Shown here: positions 1 to 7,807 of the stretch, in pieces
Position numbering within the stretch: position 1 is the stretch's first letter
Layout: each line of letters begins with the position of its first letter
Assembly (NCBI GenBank): GCA_019347645.1
Contig: JAHWKZ010000039.1
Span: 1-11,313 of the forward strand
Direction: 5' to 3'
Source: Gemmatimonadota bacterium
Lineage (GTDB): Bacteria; Gemmatimonadota; Gemmatimonadetes; JACCXV01; JAHWKZ01
Length of the DNA stretch: 11,313 nucleotides
Position numbers and translations under genes: made by a program
The notes under the pieces: generated by a model
Database searches by the model: none
The model's input: the letters and a program-made list of their open reading frames with translations, nothing else
Told to the model about the DNA's origin: nothing

Positions 1-140
1 GAAACAGCCGTTGCCGTATCGACTTCCACGGCGATCCCGACGGAGACGGTTTTCCCCGTCTGGCCACACTCGGGACAGGGCCCGGTGTGGTCGGGGGACA
101 GTTCGGCGTCGCAGTGAGAGCAGCGGACGGTGCCTATTTC
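1..140 (-). CDS. partial zinc-ribbon protein, start unresolved, C-terminus off the window
   Basis: On the minus strand, one frame open to the left edge reads GTVRCSHCDAELSPDHTG and then PCPECGQTGKTVSVG, followed by IAVEVDTATAV. The two knuckles, C-x2-C (codons from about 122) and C-x2-C after a Pro, form a typical small zinc ribbon of the kind found in short uncharacterised bacterial proteins. Function is unknown. The stop codon is outside the window. No ATG, GTG or TTG lies in frame between the tRNA and the first Cys codon. The nearest candidates are an ATA at 137 preceded by a GGGG stretch, and a CTG at 218. The start is therefore unassigned and 140 is only a practical boundary. It lies downstream of and codirectional with tRNA-Ala. 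The conserved Cys pattern makes a real gene more likely than chance, but a 5' sequence error or a degraded start is possible. Confidence 0.45.
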
Positions 141-157
141 AGCCCCGTTTGAAAGCC

Positions 158-191
158 CGAAGTATAGGAGCGGCGGCGCGAAGTATAGGAG
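158..191. repeat. 13-bp direct repeat at 21-bp spacing
   Basis: CGAAGTATAGGAG occurs at 158-170 and again, identically, at 179-191. The start-to-start distance is 21 bp, two DNA turns. Read on the minus strand, each copy contains TATACT, one base from the -10 consensus, and the pair lies just upstream of the zinc-ribbon frame. No convincing -35 accompanies either copy. It could be a promoter/operator pair or a local 21-bp duplication. In the zinc-ribbon frame it would add seven residues in phase (LLYFAPP then LLYFG). Confidence 0.6.
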
Positions 192-253
192 TAGGCGATG
201 AACAAAGCGAAAGGGCAGACCGCGTAAGTACTTGCCGGGCTTTAAGTTAGATA

Positions 254-329
254 TGGTGGAGCTGATCGGGATCGAACCGACGACCTCCTGAATGCCATTC
301 AGGCGCTCTCCCAGCTGAGCTACAGCCCC
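254..329 (-). tRNA. tRNA-Ala (anticodon GGC)
   Basis: The minus strand folds as a 76-nt cloverleaf including an encoded CCA. The acceptor stem pairs GGGGCTG with CAGCTCC, with one G-T wobble. The D-arm contains AGCTCAGCTGGGAGAGC. The anticodon stem CCTGA/TCAGG encloses the loop ATGGCAT, giving anticodon GGC (Ala, reading GCC and GCU codons). The T-arm contains GGTTCGATCC. The discriminator is A. It is transcribed away from pyk. No hairpin with a U-tract is visible directly downstream. Confidence 0.97.
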
Positions 330-342
330 ACCCTGGAACGAG

Positions 343-371
343 AAAATACGGCGCCCACCCATGCGGAGCAA
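343..371 (-). promoter_or_regulatory. likely promoter of tRNA-Ala
   Basis: On the minus strand TTGCTC (366-371) and TATTTT (343-348) are separated by exactly 17 bp. TATTTT is a good -10 element and lies 13 bp before the first tRNA base. The -35 matches consensus at three of six positions, mainly TTG. Spacing and placement fit a housekeeping sigma promoter for a short 5' leader. Confidence 0.5.
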
Positions 372-397
372 ACCGCCGGGGCCTAACTTTCAGTTCC

Positions 398-1906
398 ATG
401 GTGCGAGTCCTGACCCCCTCCGAGCGCGGCGTCGTTCGCAACGTCGCGCGGCCCACGCGGACGAAGATCGTCTGCACGATCGGGCCCGCGAGCGAGAGCG
501 CCGAGACGATCGAGCGCATGCTCCACGCCGGCATGGACTGCGCCCGGCTCAACTTCTCGCACGGCGACTACGAGGAGCACGCGCAGACGATCGGGACGAT
601 CCGGGAGATGTCGGAGAAGACGGGGATCCCGTGCGCGATCATGCAGGACCTCCAGGGCCCCAAGATCCGGATCGGCCGGATCGCCGGCGGCGCGGTCGAG
701 CTCGAGAAGGGCGGGACGGTGCGGCTCCGAGCGGCCGACGGGGAGGGGGACCGCCACGTCCTGACCACGACCTACCGCGAGCTCCCGCTCGACGTCTCCT
801 CCGGCGACCGGATCCTGCTGGACGACGGCCGGCTGGTCCTGGTCGTCGAGGAGCTCGAAGACGGCGAGGTGGTCCGCTGCCGGGTGATCGAGGGCGGGCT
901 GCTCAAGGAGCGCAAGGGCATCAACCTCCCGGGCGTGATGATCTCCACGCCGGCGCTGACCGAGAAGGACCTCGAGGACCTGCGGTTCGGGTGCGAGCAC
1001 GGGGTGGACTACGTCGCGCTCTCGTTCGTCCGGCGGCGCGAGGACATCGTGCAGCTCAAGGAGGAGCTGCGCGCCTGCGGGCGTGAGGACGTCCCGGTGA
1101 TCGCCAAGCTCGAGAAGCCCCAGGCGGTCGAGGACCTGGACGAGATCCTGAGCGAGTCGGCGGGCGTCATGATCGCCCGCGGGGACCTCGGCGTGGAGCT
1201 CCCTCCCGAGCGCGTCCCCGTCCTGCAGAAGGAGATCATCCACCGCGCCAACCAGGCCGAGCGGCTCGTCATCGTGGCGACCCAGATGCTGGAGTCGATG
1301 ACCCGCAGCCTCCGACCCACCCGGGCGGAGGCCTCCGACGTCGCCAACGCGATCTTCGACGGGACCGACGCGGTCATGCTCTCCGCCGAGACGGCCACCG
1401 GGATCTATCCCGTCGAGGCGATCGAGATGATGGAGCGGATCACCGTCACCGCCGAGATGGAGATGGAGCGCTCCCCCTGGCAGCCCCATCCCGGTCACGT
1501 GGAGCCGGTCGAGGACTACGCCCACGCCATCTGCGACGCCGCCACCCTGGTCGCCGTCGAGGTCGGGGCCCGCTGGGTGGTGGCCTTCACACAGTCGGGG
1601 GCGACGCCGGCGCTGCTGGCCAAGTACCGCCCCCGCGTCCCGCTCGTCGCCTTCACGCCGTACCGGCGGGTCCGCAACCGCCTGGCGATCCACTGGGGGG
1701 TGAGCCCCTTCGTGATGGACATCCCGGACACGATCGACCGGTTGATCGAGGAGACCGAGCGTCGGCTGGTGAAGGAGGCGATCGCGGCCGAGGGCGAGAC
1801 GATCGTCCTGGTGTGCGGCGCCCCCCTCGACGTGGGCGGTCGGACCAACCTGATGAAGATTCACAAGATCGGCGAGAAGCCGAGGCTCGGGCGTCACCGC
1901 GGCTGA
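398..1906 (+). CDS. pyk: pyruvate kinase
   Basis: Catalyses phosphoenolpyruvate + ADP to pyruvate + ATP, the last step of glycolysis, in the cytosol. The 502-residue product has the full A/B/C architecture. It starts the barrel at TRTKIVCTIGPAS (about 20-32), has LNFSHGD (51-57), LQGPKIRIG (85-93), a B domain to about 190, and the signature IAKLEK with catalytic Lys237 and metal ligand Glu239. RGDLGVELP (261-269, metal ligand Asp263), ATQMLESM with Thr295, and PTRAEASDVANAIFDGTDAVMLSAE follow, the last split here only for reading. The C-terminal allosteric domain ends in GEKPRLGRHRG. The protein is somewhat longer than the usual 470-480 residues because of about 18 extra N-terminal residues. 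The start is ATG 398 or GTG 401, since no later in-frame start precedes the barrel. No good Shine-Dalgarno precedes it; TAACTT at 384-389 could be a -10 for a nearly leaderless mRNA. Citrate synthase follows after 28 nt, so they are probably cotranscribed. Confidence 0.97.
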   Translation: MVRVLTPSERGVVRNVARPTRTKIVCTIGPASESAETIERMLHAGMDCARLNFSHGDYEEHAQTIGTIREMSEKTGIPCAIMQDLQGPKIRIGRIAGGAVELEKGGTVRLRAADGEGDRHVLTTTYRELPLDVSSGDRILLDDGRLVLVVEELEDGEVVRCRVIEGGLLKERKGINLPGVMISTPALTEKDLEDLRFGCEHGVDYVALSFVRRREDIVQLKEELRACGREDVPVIAKLEKPQAVEDLDEILSESAGVMIARGDLGVELPPERVPVLQKEIIHRANQAERLVIVATQMLESMTRSLRPTRAEASDVANAIFDGTDAVMLSAETATGIYPVEAIEMMERITVTAEMEMERSPWQPHPGHVEPVEDYAHAICDAATLVAVEVGARWVVAFTQSGATPALLAKYRPRVPLVAFTPYRRVRNRLAIHWGVSPFVMDIPDTIDRLIEETERRLVKEAIAAEGETIVLVCGAPLDVGGRTNLMKIHKIGEKPRLGRHRG

Positions 1907-1934
1907 ACCCTCGAACTCCGAAAGGGAACTGAAG

Positions 1935-3086
1935 ATGAACGATCCGACCACCCCGAGCGCGCCGGCCGCCGGCCTGGAGGGCGTCGTCGTCGCGGAGAGC
2001 GAGATCTCCTACGTCGACGGCGAGGCCGGCCGGCTCGTCTATCGCGGCTACGAGATCGAGGACCTGGCCGAGAACTCGACGTTCGAGGAGACGGCCCTGC
2101 TGCTCCTCGACGGCGAGCTCCCGAGCCGGGAGTCGCTGACGGCGTTCACCGAACGGCTCGAGGCCGAGCGGGGCCTCGACGATGAGGTCCTCGACCTGCT
2201 CCACGGCTTCGCCGCGGACGCCGACCCGATGGCCGCGCTGAGGACAGCGGTCTCCGCCGAGGGGATGTTCGACCCCGACGCCGGGGCCGATCCCCTCGAT
2301 GGGGAGGCGACCCGAAGGAAGGCGATCCGGCTGATCGCCCGCTTCCCCACGATCGTCGCGGCCTTCGACCGACTGCGGAACGGTCGGACGCCGGTGGGGC
2401 CGCGCGAGGGCCTCTCGCACGCCGCGAACTTCCTGTGGATGCTCTCCGGCGAGGAGCCCGATCCCGAGGCGGCGGGGATCCTCGACGTGGCGCTGATCCT
2501 CCACGCCGAGCACGGCATGAACGCCTCCACGTTCTCGGCCCGGGTGACGGCGGCGACGCTGTCGGACCTGCATTCGGCGATCACCTCCGCGGTCGGGACC
2601 CTCAAGGGCACCCTCCACGGCGGGGCGAACGCCGAGGTGATGCGGATGCTCCTCGAGATCGAGAAGCGCGGAACGGATCCCGAGACCTATGTCGACGAGA
2701 CGCTCGACGCTGGAAAGCGCGTGATGGGCTTCGGTCACCGCGTGTACCGGACCATCGATCCCCGCGCGCCGATCCTGGCGGAGTTCTCGCGCCGGCTCGG
2801 CGAGAAGAGCGGCGAGACGAAGTGGCACGCGTGGAGCGAGCGGATCCGGGAGGCGATGGAGTCGCGGAAGGGTCTGGCTCCGAACGTGGACTTCTTCTCG
2901 GCGTCCACCTACCACGCCCTCGGGATCCCGGTCGACCTGTTCACCCCGATCTTCGCGATCTCGCGAGTCGCCGGCTGGACCGCCCACGTCGAGGCCCAGT
3001 ACGCGAAGAACCGGCTGATCCGTCCCCGGGCCCGATACGTCGGGGCCAGCGGACGGACCTGGGTCCCGTTCGAGGAGCGCCGCTAG
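1935..3086 (+). CDS. gltA: citrate synthase
   Basis: Condenses acetyl-CoA and oxaloacetate to citrate, the entry step of the TCA cycle, in the cytosol. At 383 residues it has the length of the compact bacterial/archaeal dimer-type enzymes rather than the roughly 430-residue NADH-sensitive hexamers. The N-terminal fold carries LEGVVVAESEISYVDG and LVYRGYEIEDLA. Catalytic residues are visible: His228 in GTLHGGANAEV, His268 in GFGHRVYRTIDPR and Asp319 in APNVDFFSAS. The substrate-site His193 lies in AEHGMNAST. The ATG has an AAAGGG Shine-Dalgarno at 1921-1926. It sits 28 nt after pyk and 111 nt before icd. Sequence alone cannot exclude 2-methylcitrate synthase activity, because the families overlap, but the adjoining isocitrate dehydrogenase and the absence of prp genes favour citrate synthase. 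Confidence 0.95.
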   Translation: MNDPTTPSAPAAGLEGVVVAESEISYVDGEAGRLVYRGYEIEDLAENSTFEETALLLLDGELPSRESLTAFTERLEAERGLDDEVLDLLHGFAADADPMAALRTAVSAEGMFDPDAGADPLDGEATRRKAIRLIARFPTIVAAFDRLRNGRTPVGPREGLSHAANFLWMLSGEEPDPEAAGILDVALILHAEHGMNASTFSARVTAATLSDLHSAITSAVGTLKGTLHGGANAEVMRMLLEIEKRGTDPETYVDETLDAGKRVMGFGHRVYRTIDPRAPILAEFSRRLGEKSGETKWHAWSERIREAMESRKGLAPNVDFFSASTYHALGIPVDLFTPIFAISRVAGWTAHVEAQYAKNRLIRPRARYVGASGRTWVPFEERR

Positions 3087-3130
3087 GGCTACCCACGGGA
3101 GCCGCGCCCGCCGACGTCGCGGAGAGCGCC

Positions 3131-3163
3131 TCGAGGGGCTCCTCCGTCGACGCCTCGATTTTT
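3131..3163 (+). terminator. weak terminator-like hairpin between gltA and icd
   Basis: TCGAGG (3131-3136) pairs with CCTCGA (3153-3158) across a 16-nt loop and is followed directly by five T (3159-3163). The stem is short and the loop long, so this may be an attenuator or chance rather than an efficient stop. It would reduce readthrough from gltA into icd. Competing local pairings (GAGG with CCTC inside the loop) are possible. Confidence 0.25.
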
Positions 3164-3184
3164 GCATCTCCATCCACGCGATCG

Positions 3185-3191
3185 AAAGGAG
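3185..3191 (+). promoter_or_regulatory. ribosome binding site fixing the icd start
   Basis: AAAGGAG is a near-perfect Shine-Dalgarno ending 6 nt before ATG 3198. It decides between that ATG and an in-frame ATG 36 nt upstream at 3162. The upstream ATG lacks such a site, and starting there would put the Shine-Dalgarno inside the coding sequence. Confidence 0.85.
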
Positions 3192-3197
3192 CCGACG

Positions 3198-4448
<1,251 letters not shown>

Positions 4449-4485
4449 AAACGGCGCATCTCGCGGCGATCCTTCGTCGGGCCTC

Positions 4486-4513
4486 CTGCGGCGTGGGTTT
4501 TCCCACGCCTCAG
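4486..4513. terminator. strong hairpin after icd, no U-tract
   Basis: GGCGTGGG (4490-4497), loop TTTT, CCCACGCC (4502-4509): a perfect 8-bp stem. It is extended by CTG (4486-4488) pairing with CAG (4511-4513) across one C/T mismatch. It starts 37 nt past the icd stop and most likely ends or protects the icd transcript. There is no T-run after the stem on either strand, so it is not a classical intrinsic terminator. It could act as an RNA 3'-end stabiliser or with Rho. Confidence 0.5.
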
Positions 4514-4587
4514 ATGCCCTCCTCACGATCGCCACGATCTGCACCGTTTTGAGAGCCGCCGACCGTTGTACCCGTTTGGTTTTGGAT

Positions 4588-4593
4588 AGGGGG
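4588..4593 (+). promoter_or_regulatory. ribosome binding site fixing the TTG start of obgE
   Basis: AGGGGG ends 7 nt before TTG 4601. The TTG gives MQFVDEARITVEAGKGGDG, exactly the usual Obg N-terminus, so this site and the conserved beginning together fix the non-ATG start. Confidence 0.75.
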
Positions 4594-4600
4594 CGTTCGG

Positions 4601-5629
4601 TTGCAGTTCGTTGACGAGGCTCGGATTACGGTGGAGGCGGGCAAGGGGGGGGACGGGGCGGTCTCGTTCCGGCGGGAGAAGTACGTGCCCAAAGGGGGGC
4701 CGGACGGGGGACGGGGCGGCAAGGGAGGCGACGTGGTGGTGGAGGTGGATCCCAACCTCATGACCCTCTACGACTATCGCTACCGCAACGTCTACCGCGC
4801 CGGTGTCGGCGAGAACGGGGCCGGGAACAACCGGACCGGCGCCGACGGCGCCGACGCCACGCTCCACGTGCCACCGGGGACCCTCGCGCGGGACGCCGGG
4901 ACGGGAGAGATCATCGCCGATCTGACCGATCCGGGAGACCGCGCCGTCGTCGCTCGCGGCGGGCGCGGCGGGCGCGGCAACTCGTCCTTCGCCACCCCGA
5001 CGCGGCAGGCGCCGCGCGAGGCCGAGGACGGACGCGTCGGGGAGCGACGGGAGATCGTGCTCGAGCTCAAGCTGATCGCCGACGTCGGTCTCGTCGGCAG
5101 CCCGAACGCCGGGAAGTCGACGCTGCTCTCGCGCGTTTCGGCGGCGCGGCCGAAGATCGCCGACTATCCGTTCACCACGCTGACGCCGAACCTCGGCGTC
5201 GTCTCGATCGATATCGGTCGCTCGTTCGTGGTGGCCGACATCCCCGGGCTCATCGAAGGCGCCAGCGAGGGGAAGGGGCTCGGCCACCAGTTCCTGCGCC
5301 ACGTGGAGCGGACCCGGGTCCTGTGCTTCCTGATCGACGTCACCACCGCCCGCCCGGAGGCGGAGTACGCCTCGCTGAAGGCCGAGCTCGCGGCGTGGTC
5401 GAAGGCGCTGCTGGATCTCCCGAGGGTGGTCGCGTGGTCGAAATGCGATCTGGCCGAGCCTCCGGGGGACGTCGCCTTCGACGACGCGGTCGCCACCTAC
5501 GCGATCTCGGCGGTGACCGGGCGCGGCCTCGACCCGCTGGCGAACGGCCTGTGGGGCCTCGTACGCGCGGCGCGCGAGTCCGAGCGCGAGGCGTCGACCG
5601 AGCAGGAGCGTGAACCGTGGCGACCGTGA
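4601..5629 (+). CDS. obgE: Obg/CgtA family GTPase
   Basis: Ribosome-associated GTPase needed for 50S subunit maturation and linked to stress/ppGpp signalling; cytosolic. The 342 residues begin with the glycine-rich Obg fold (about 1-158: AGKGGDGAVSFRREKY, GGPDGGRGGKGGD, ARGGRGGRGNSSF). The GTPase domain follows: G1 GSPNAGKST (166-174), switch I FTTLTPNLG (191-199), G3 DIPG (213-216), G5 SAV (303-305). It stops soon after, so the variable C-terminal extension of some Obg proteins is absent. The base-recognition motif G4, normally NKxD, reads SKCD (280-283), an Asn-to-Ser change at a residue that contacts the guanine. Everything else looks functional. The start is TTG with AGGGGG upstream. It opens the operon obgE-dprA-hemW-hrcA-dnaJ and overlaps dprA by 13 nt. 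Confidence 0.95.
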   Translation: MQFVDEARITVEAGKGGDGAVSFRREKYVPKGGPDGGRGGKGGDVVVEVDPNLMTLYDYRYRNVYRAGVGENGAGNNRTGADGADATLHVPPGTLARDAGTGEIIADLTDPGDRAVVARGGRGGRGNSSFATPTRQAPREAEDGRVGERREIVLELKLIADVGLVGSPNAGKSTLLSRVSAARPKIADYPFTTLTPNLGVVSIDIGRSFVVADIPGLIEGASEGKGLGHQFLRHVERTRVLCFLIDVTTARPEAEYASLKAELAAWSKALLDLPRVVAWSKCDLAEPPGDVAFDDAVATYAISAVTGRGLDPLANGLWGLVRAARESEREASTEQEREPWRP

Positions 5630-6567
5630 ACCCGCTGCTCGTTCGCGAGAGCCCCTCCGCCGAGTCGCCCGCCGGCGGGGTGCGCCGGATTCGGCTGTGG
5701 GGCCCCGGGTACCCGGAGCTGCTGGCGGAGGTCGCGCCGCCTCCCGCCTCGCTCTACTGCCTGGGCGACCTTTCGCTCATGGCCGGGCCGGCCGTGTCGA
5801 TCGTGGGATCGCGGGCGGCCACCGCGCTCGGACGGCAGATGGCCGAGATGCTGGGGGCGGCGCTCGCCGCGGAGGGGTTCGTGGTCGTGAGCGGGCTGGC
5901 GCGCGGGATCGACGCCTGCGCGCACGCCGGCGCCCTCTCGGTCGACGGCGGCACCCTCGCGGTCCTGGGGGGCGGCCTGGATATCGGCGTCCCGGCCTCG
6001 ACCCGGCGGCTGGGCCGGCGGATCGCCCGGGACGGGTGCCTCGTGACGGAGTATCCGGCCGGAACGCCCCCGACCCGGCACCGCTTCCCGGAGCGCAACC
6101 GCATCGTGGCCGGGCTCTCCCGTCTCGTGGTGATCGTGGAGGCGGGGCCGCGGTCCGGCGCGCTCATCACCGCCCGGCTCGCGCTCGAGACCGGTCGGGA
6201 GGTGATGGTGGTGCCGGGGCACCCGTTGGCGTCGAACTCGGCGGGGGTGCTCCGACTGCTCCACGAGGGCGCCCGGGCCGTCCGGTCGCCGGCGGACGTC
6301 TTGGGGGAGCTGTTGCCGCTGCCCGGGGTAGCCGAGGCGCTGGCGGCGCGCAAGGCCGCGCTCGCCGAGCGCGAGGCCGAGGGGCTCCGGGCTCCCGACC
6401 CGCTCCGCCTCGTGCTGGAGACGATGGGCAAGGAGCCCGAACCCGCCGAGGCGATCGCCGCGCGGGTCGGGCTTCCGGTGGGCCAAACCCTCGCGGCGCT
6501 GACGCGGCTCGAGCTCCACGGCCTGGTGCGGACGGTGCCGGGACGACGGTATGAGCGCCGGAGCTGA
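5617..6567 (+). CDS. dprA: DNA-processing protein DprA/Smf
   Basis: Binds incoming single-stranded DNA during natural transformation and loads RecA; cytosolic. The 316-residue protein has the Rossmann-like DprA core: SIVGSRAATALG (61-72), VVSGLARGIDACAHAGAL (90-107), LAVLGGGLDIGVP (114-126), GTPPTRHRFPERNRIVAGLS (149-168) and EAGPRSGALITARLALE (175-191). A C-terminal winged-helix (DML1-like) region spans about 260-316, and there is no N-terminal SAM domain. The stretch after GGGLD lacks the usual Tyr-Pro-x-x-Asn, reading GVPASTR. It starts at GTG 5617, with AGGAG at 5604-5608, inside the end of obgE, and overlaps hemW by 17 nt, so translation is probably coupled. No other competence genes are in the window, so a role in uptake is inferred from the family only. 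Confidence 0.93.
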   Translation: MATVNPLLVRESPSAESPAGGVRRIRLWGPGYPELLAEVAPPPASLYCLGDLSLMAGPAVSIVGSRAATALGRQMAEMLGAALAAEGFVVVSGLARGIDACAHAGALSVDGGTLAVLGGGLDIGVPASTRRLGRRIARDGCLVTEYPAGTPPTRHRFPERNRIVAGLSRLVVIVEAGPRSGALITARLALETGREVMVVPGHPLASNSAGVLRLLHEGARAVRSPADVLGELLPLPGVAEALAARKAALAEREAEGLRAPDPLRLVLETMGKEPEPAEAIAARVGLPVGQTLAALTRLELHGLVRTVPGRRYERRS

Positions 6568-7807
6568 CGCCGCACCCACCCGGCACGACGGCCGTCTGCA
6601 CGTCTACGTCCACGTCCCGTTCTGCGCCCGGCGCTGTCCGTACTGCCATTTCTACAACATCGGCCACGACGACGGCCGCGAGTCGTTCTTCCTGGACGCC
6701 CTCGAGCGCGAGATCGACCGCTGGAGGCGGGCCGGGATGTTCGAGGGAGCGCGGCTGGCGACCCTCTACTTCGGGGGCGGCACCCCGTCCGTCCTGACAC
6801 CGGCGGGGTTCGGGCGGATCGCCGAGCTCTGCCGCACGATCGCGCCGGCGGCGGAGGCGCTCGAGTGGACGGTGGAGGCGAATCCCGACGACGCCTCGAT
6901 CGAGCGCTTCGCGGCGTGGCGCGAACGGGGCGTCACCCGGGTGTCGATCGGGGTCCAGTCGTTCGACCCCGCCCGGCTCGACTTCCTCGGCCGGATCCAT
7001 TCCGGCGAGCGGGCCGTGGAGGCGACGCTGCTGGCGGCGGAGGCGGGGTTCGACGACCTCTCGATCGACCTGATGTTCAACCTGGAGGTCGAGGGGCGGA
7101 AGCCGGCCTGGGCGGCCGACCTGGAGACGGCGTTCTCGCTGCCGGTCTCCCACCTCTCGCTCTACGGCCTCACCATCGAGCCCGGTACGGCGTTCGCCGC
7201 CCGGGCGGATTCCGGCGCGCGGCTGACGGTGCCCGACGCCGCCTACGCCGCCGAGTTCCGGATGGCGTGCCGGGCGGCCCGGGCGGCGGGCTTCGAGCAC
7301 TACGAGGTCTCCTCCTTCGCGCTGCCGGGCCACCGTTCGCGTCACAACTCCGCGTACTGGACCGGCGCCCCGTACCTGGGGCTGGGCCCCTCGGCCCACT
7401 CCTACGACGGGCGCCGCCGGTGGGCCAACGCATCCTCGCTGACCGCGTGGGCCGAGGCGCTCTCGACGGGCGCCGATCCGCGCGCGTTCGTCGAGACGCT
7501 GGGCCCGACCGAGCGGGGGCTGGAGACCCTCTACCTCGGCCTCCGTACCGCCGAGGGGGTCGGGGGCGACCACCCGCTCCTGGCCGCGGGCGACGCCCGT
7601 GCCGTGGTCGACGCCCTGCTCACGGACAGCCTCCTCCGGGAGACGGGGGACGGTCGGCTCGCCTGCAGCGAACGCGGATTCCTCGTTCTCGATTCGATCC
7701 TCGACCGGCTGGCGACGTTCGTCGACGATCCGCCTCCGACGGCGCCGGCCCCCGTCGGGGGCTTTGACAACCTCCAGGGGGGCCGATACCGTTTCATGGA
7801 CTCATGA
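6551..7807 (+). CDS. hemW: HemW-type radical SAM heme chaperone
   Basis: Member of the HemN/HemW radical SAM family; HemW is a heme-binding chaperone thought to insert heme into respiratory enzymes, not a coproporphyrinogen dehydrogenase. The 418-residue protein has HVPFCARRCPYCHFYN, with cluster ligands Cys25, Cys29 and Cys32 (C-x3-C-x2-C) followed by His-Phe rather than the fourth Cys of HemN. Then come the SAM motif YFGGGTPS (73-80), VEANPDD (108-114), VSIGVQSFD (131-139), LSLYGLTIEPGT (202-213) and the HemW-type HNSAYWTGAPYLGLGP. The usual GLPG after DLMF is replaced by NLEV (177-180). It begins at ATG 6551 inside dprA and ends in ATGA, overlapping hrcA by 4 nt. The hemW-hrcA order is also known from Firmicutes, which supports the HemW assignment. 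Its last codons contain the hrcA promoter. Confidence 0.92.
   Translation: MSAGADAAPTRHDGRLHVYVHVPFCARRCPYCHFYNIGHDDGRESFFLDALEREIDRWRRAGMFEGARLATLYFGGGTPSVLTPAGFGRIAELCRTIAPAAEALEWTVEANPDDASIERFAAWRERGVTRVSIGVQSFDPARLDFLGRIHSGERAVEATLLAAEAGFDDLSIDLMFNLEVEGRKPAWAADLETAFSLPVSHLSLYGLTIEPGTAFAARADSGARLTVPDAAYAAEFRMACRAARAAGFEHYEVSSFALPGHRSRHNSAYWTGAPYLGLGPSAHSYDGRRRWANASSLTAWAEALSTGADPRAFVETLGPTERGLETLYLGLRTAEGVGGDHPLLAAGDARAVVDALLTDSLLRETGDGRLACSERGFLVLDSILDRLATFVDDPPPTAPAPVGGFDNLQGGRYRFMDS
7764..7792 (+). promoter_or_regulatory. sigma-70-type promoter for hrcA inside the hemW 3' end
   Basis: TTGACA (7764-7769), a perfect -35, is separated by exactly 17 bp from TACCGT (7787-7792), which keeps the TA...T of the -10. 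The predicted start falls about 4-6 nt before ATG 7804, so the hrcA mRNA would have almost no leader. Just upstream, GCCCCC-GTC-GGGGGC (7748-7762) can form a 6-bp hairpin. No CIRCE operator (TTAGCACTC-N9-GAGTGCTAA) is visible here, so autoregulation by HrcA through the standard site is not supported. Confidence 0.6.

Noticed and set aside
383..1951. 522-codon minus-strand frame opposite pyk
   Set aside because: Same codon-bias artefact; it is fully covered by pyruvate kinase.
3162..3197. Upstream ATG as icd start (12 more residues)
   Set aside because: AAAGGAG at 3185-3191 lies correctly before ATG 3198, and the shorter product matches the 416-residue length of E. coli Icd.
4566..4590. TTGTAC and GATAGG before obgE as a promoter
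   Set aside because: The spacing is about 13 bp, too short for a sigma-70 promoter, and the AGGGGG overlaps the ribosome site; no better pair was seen.
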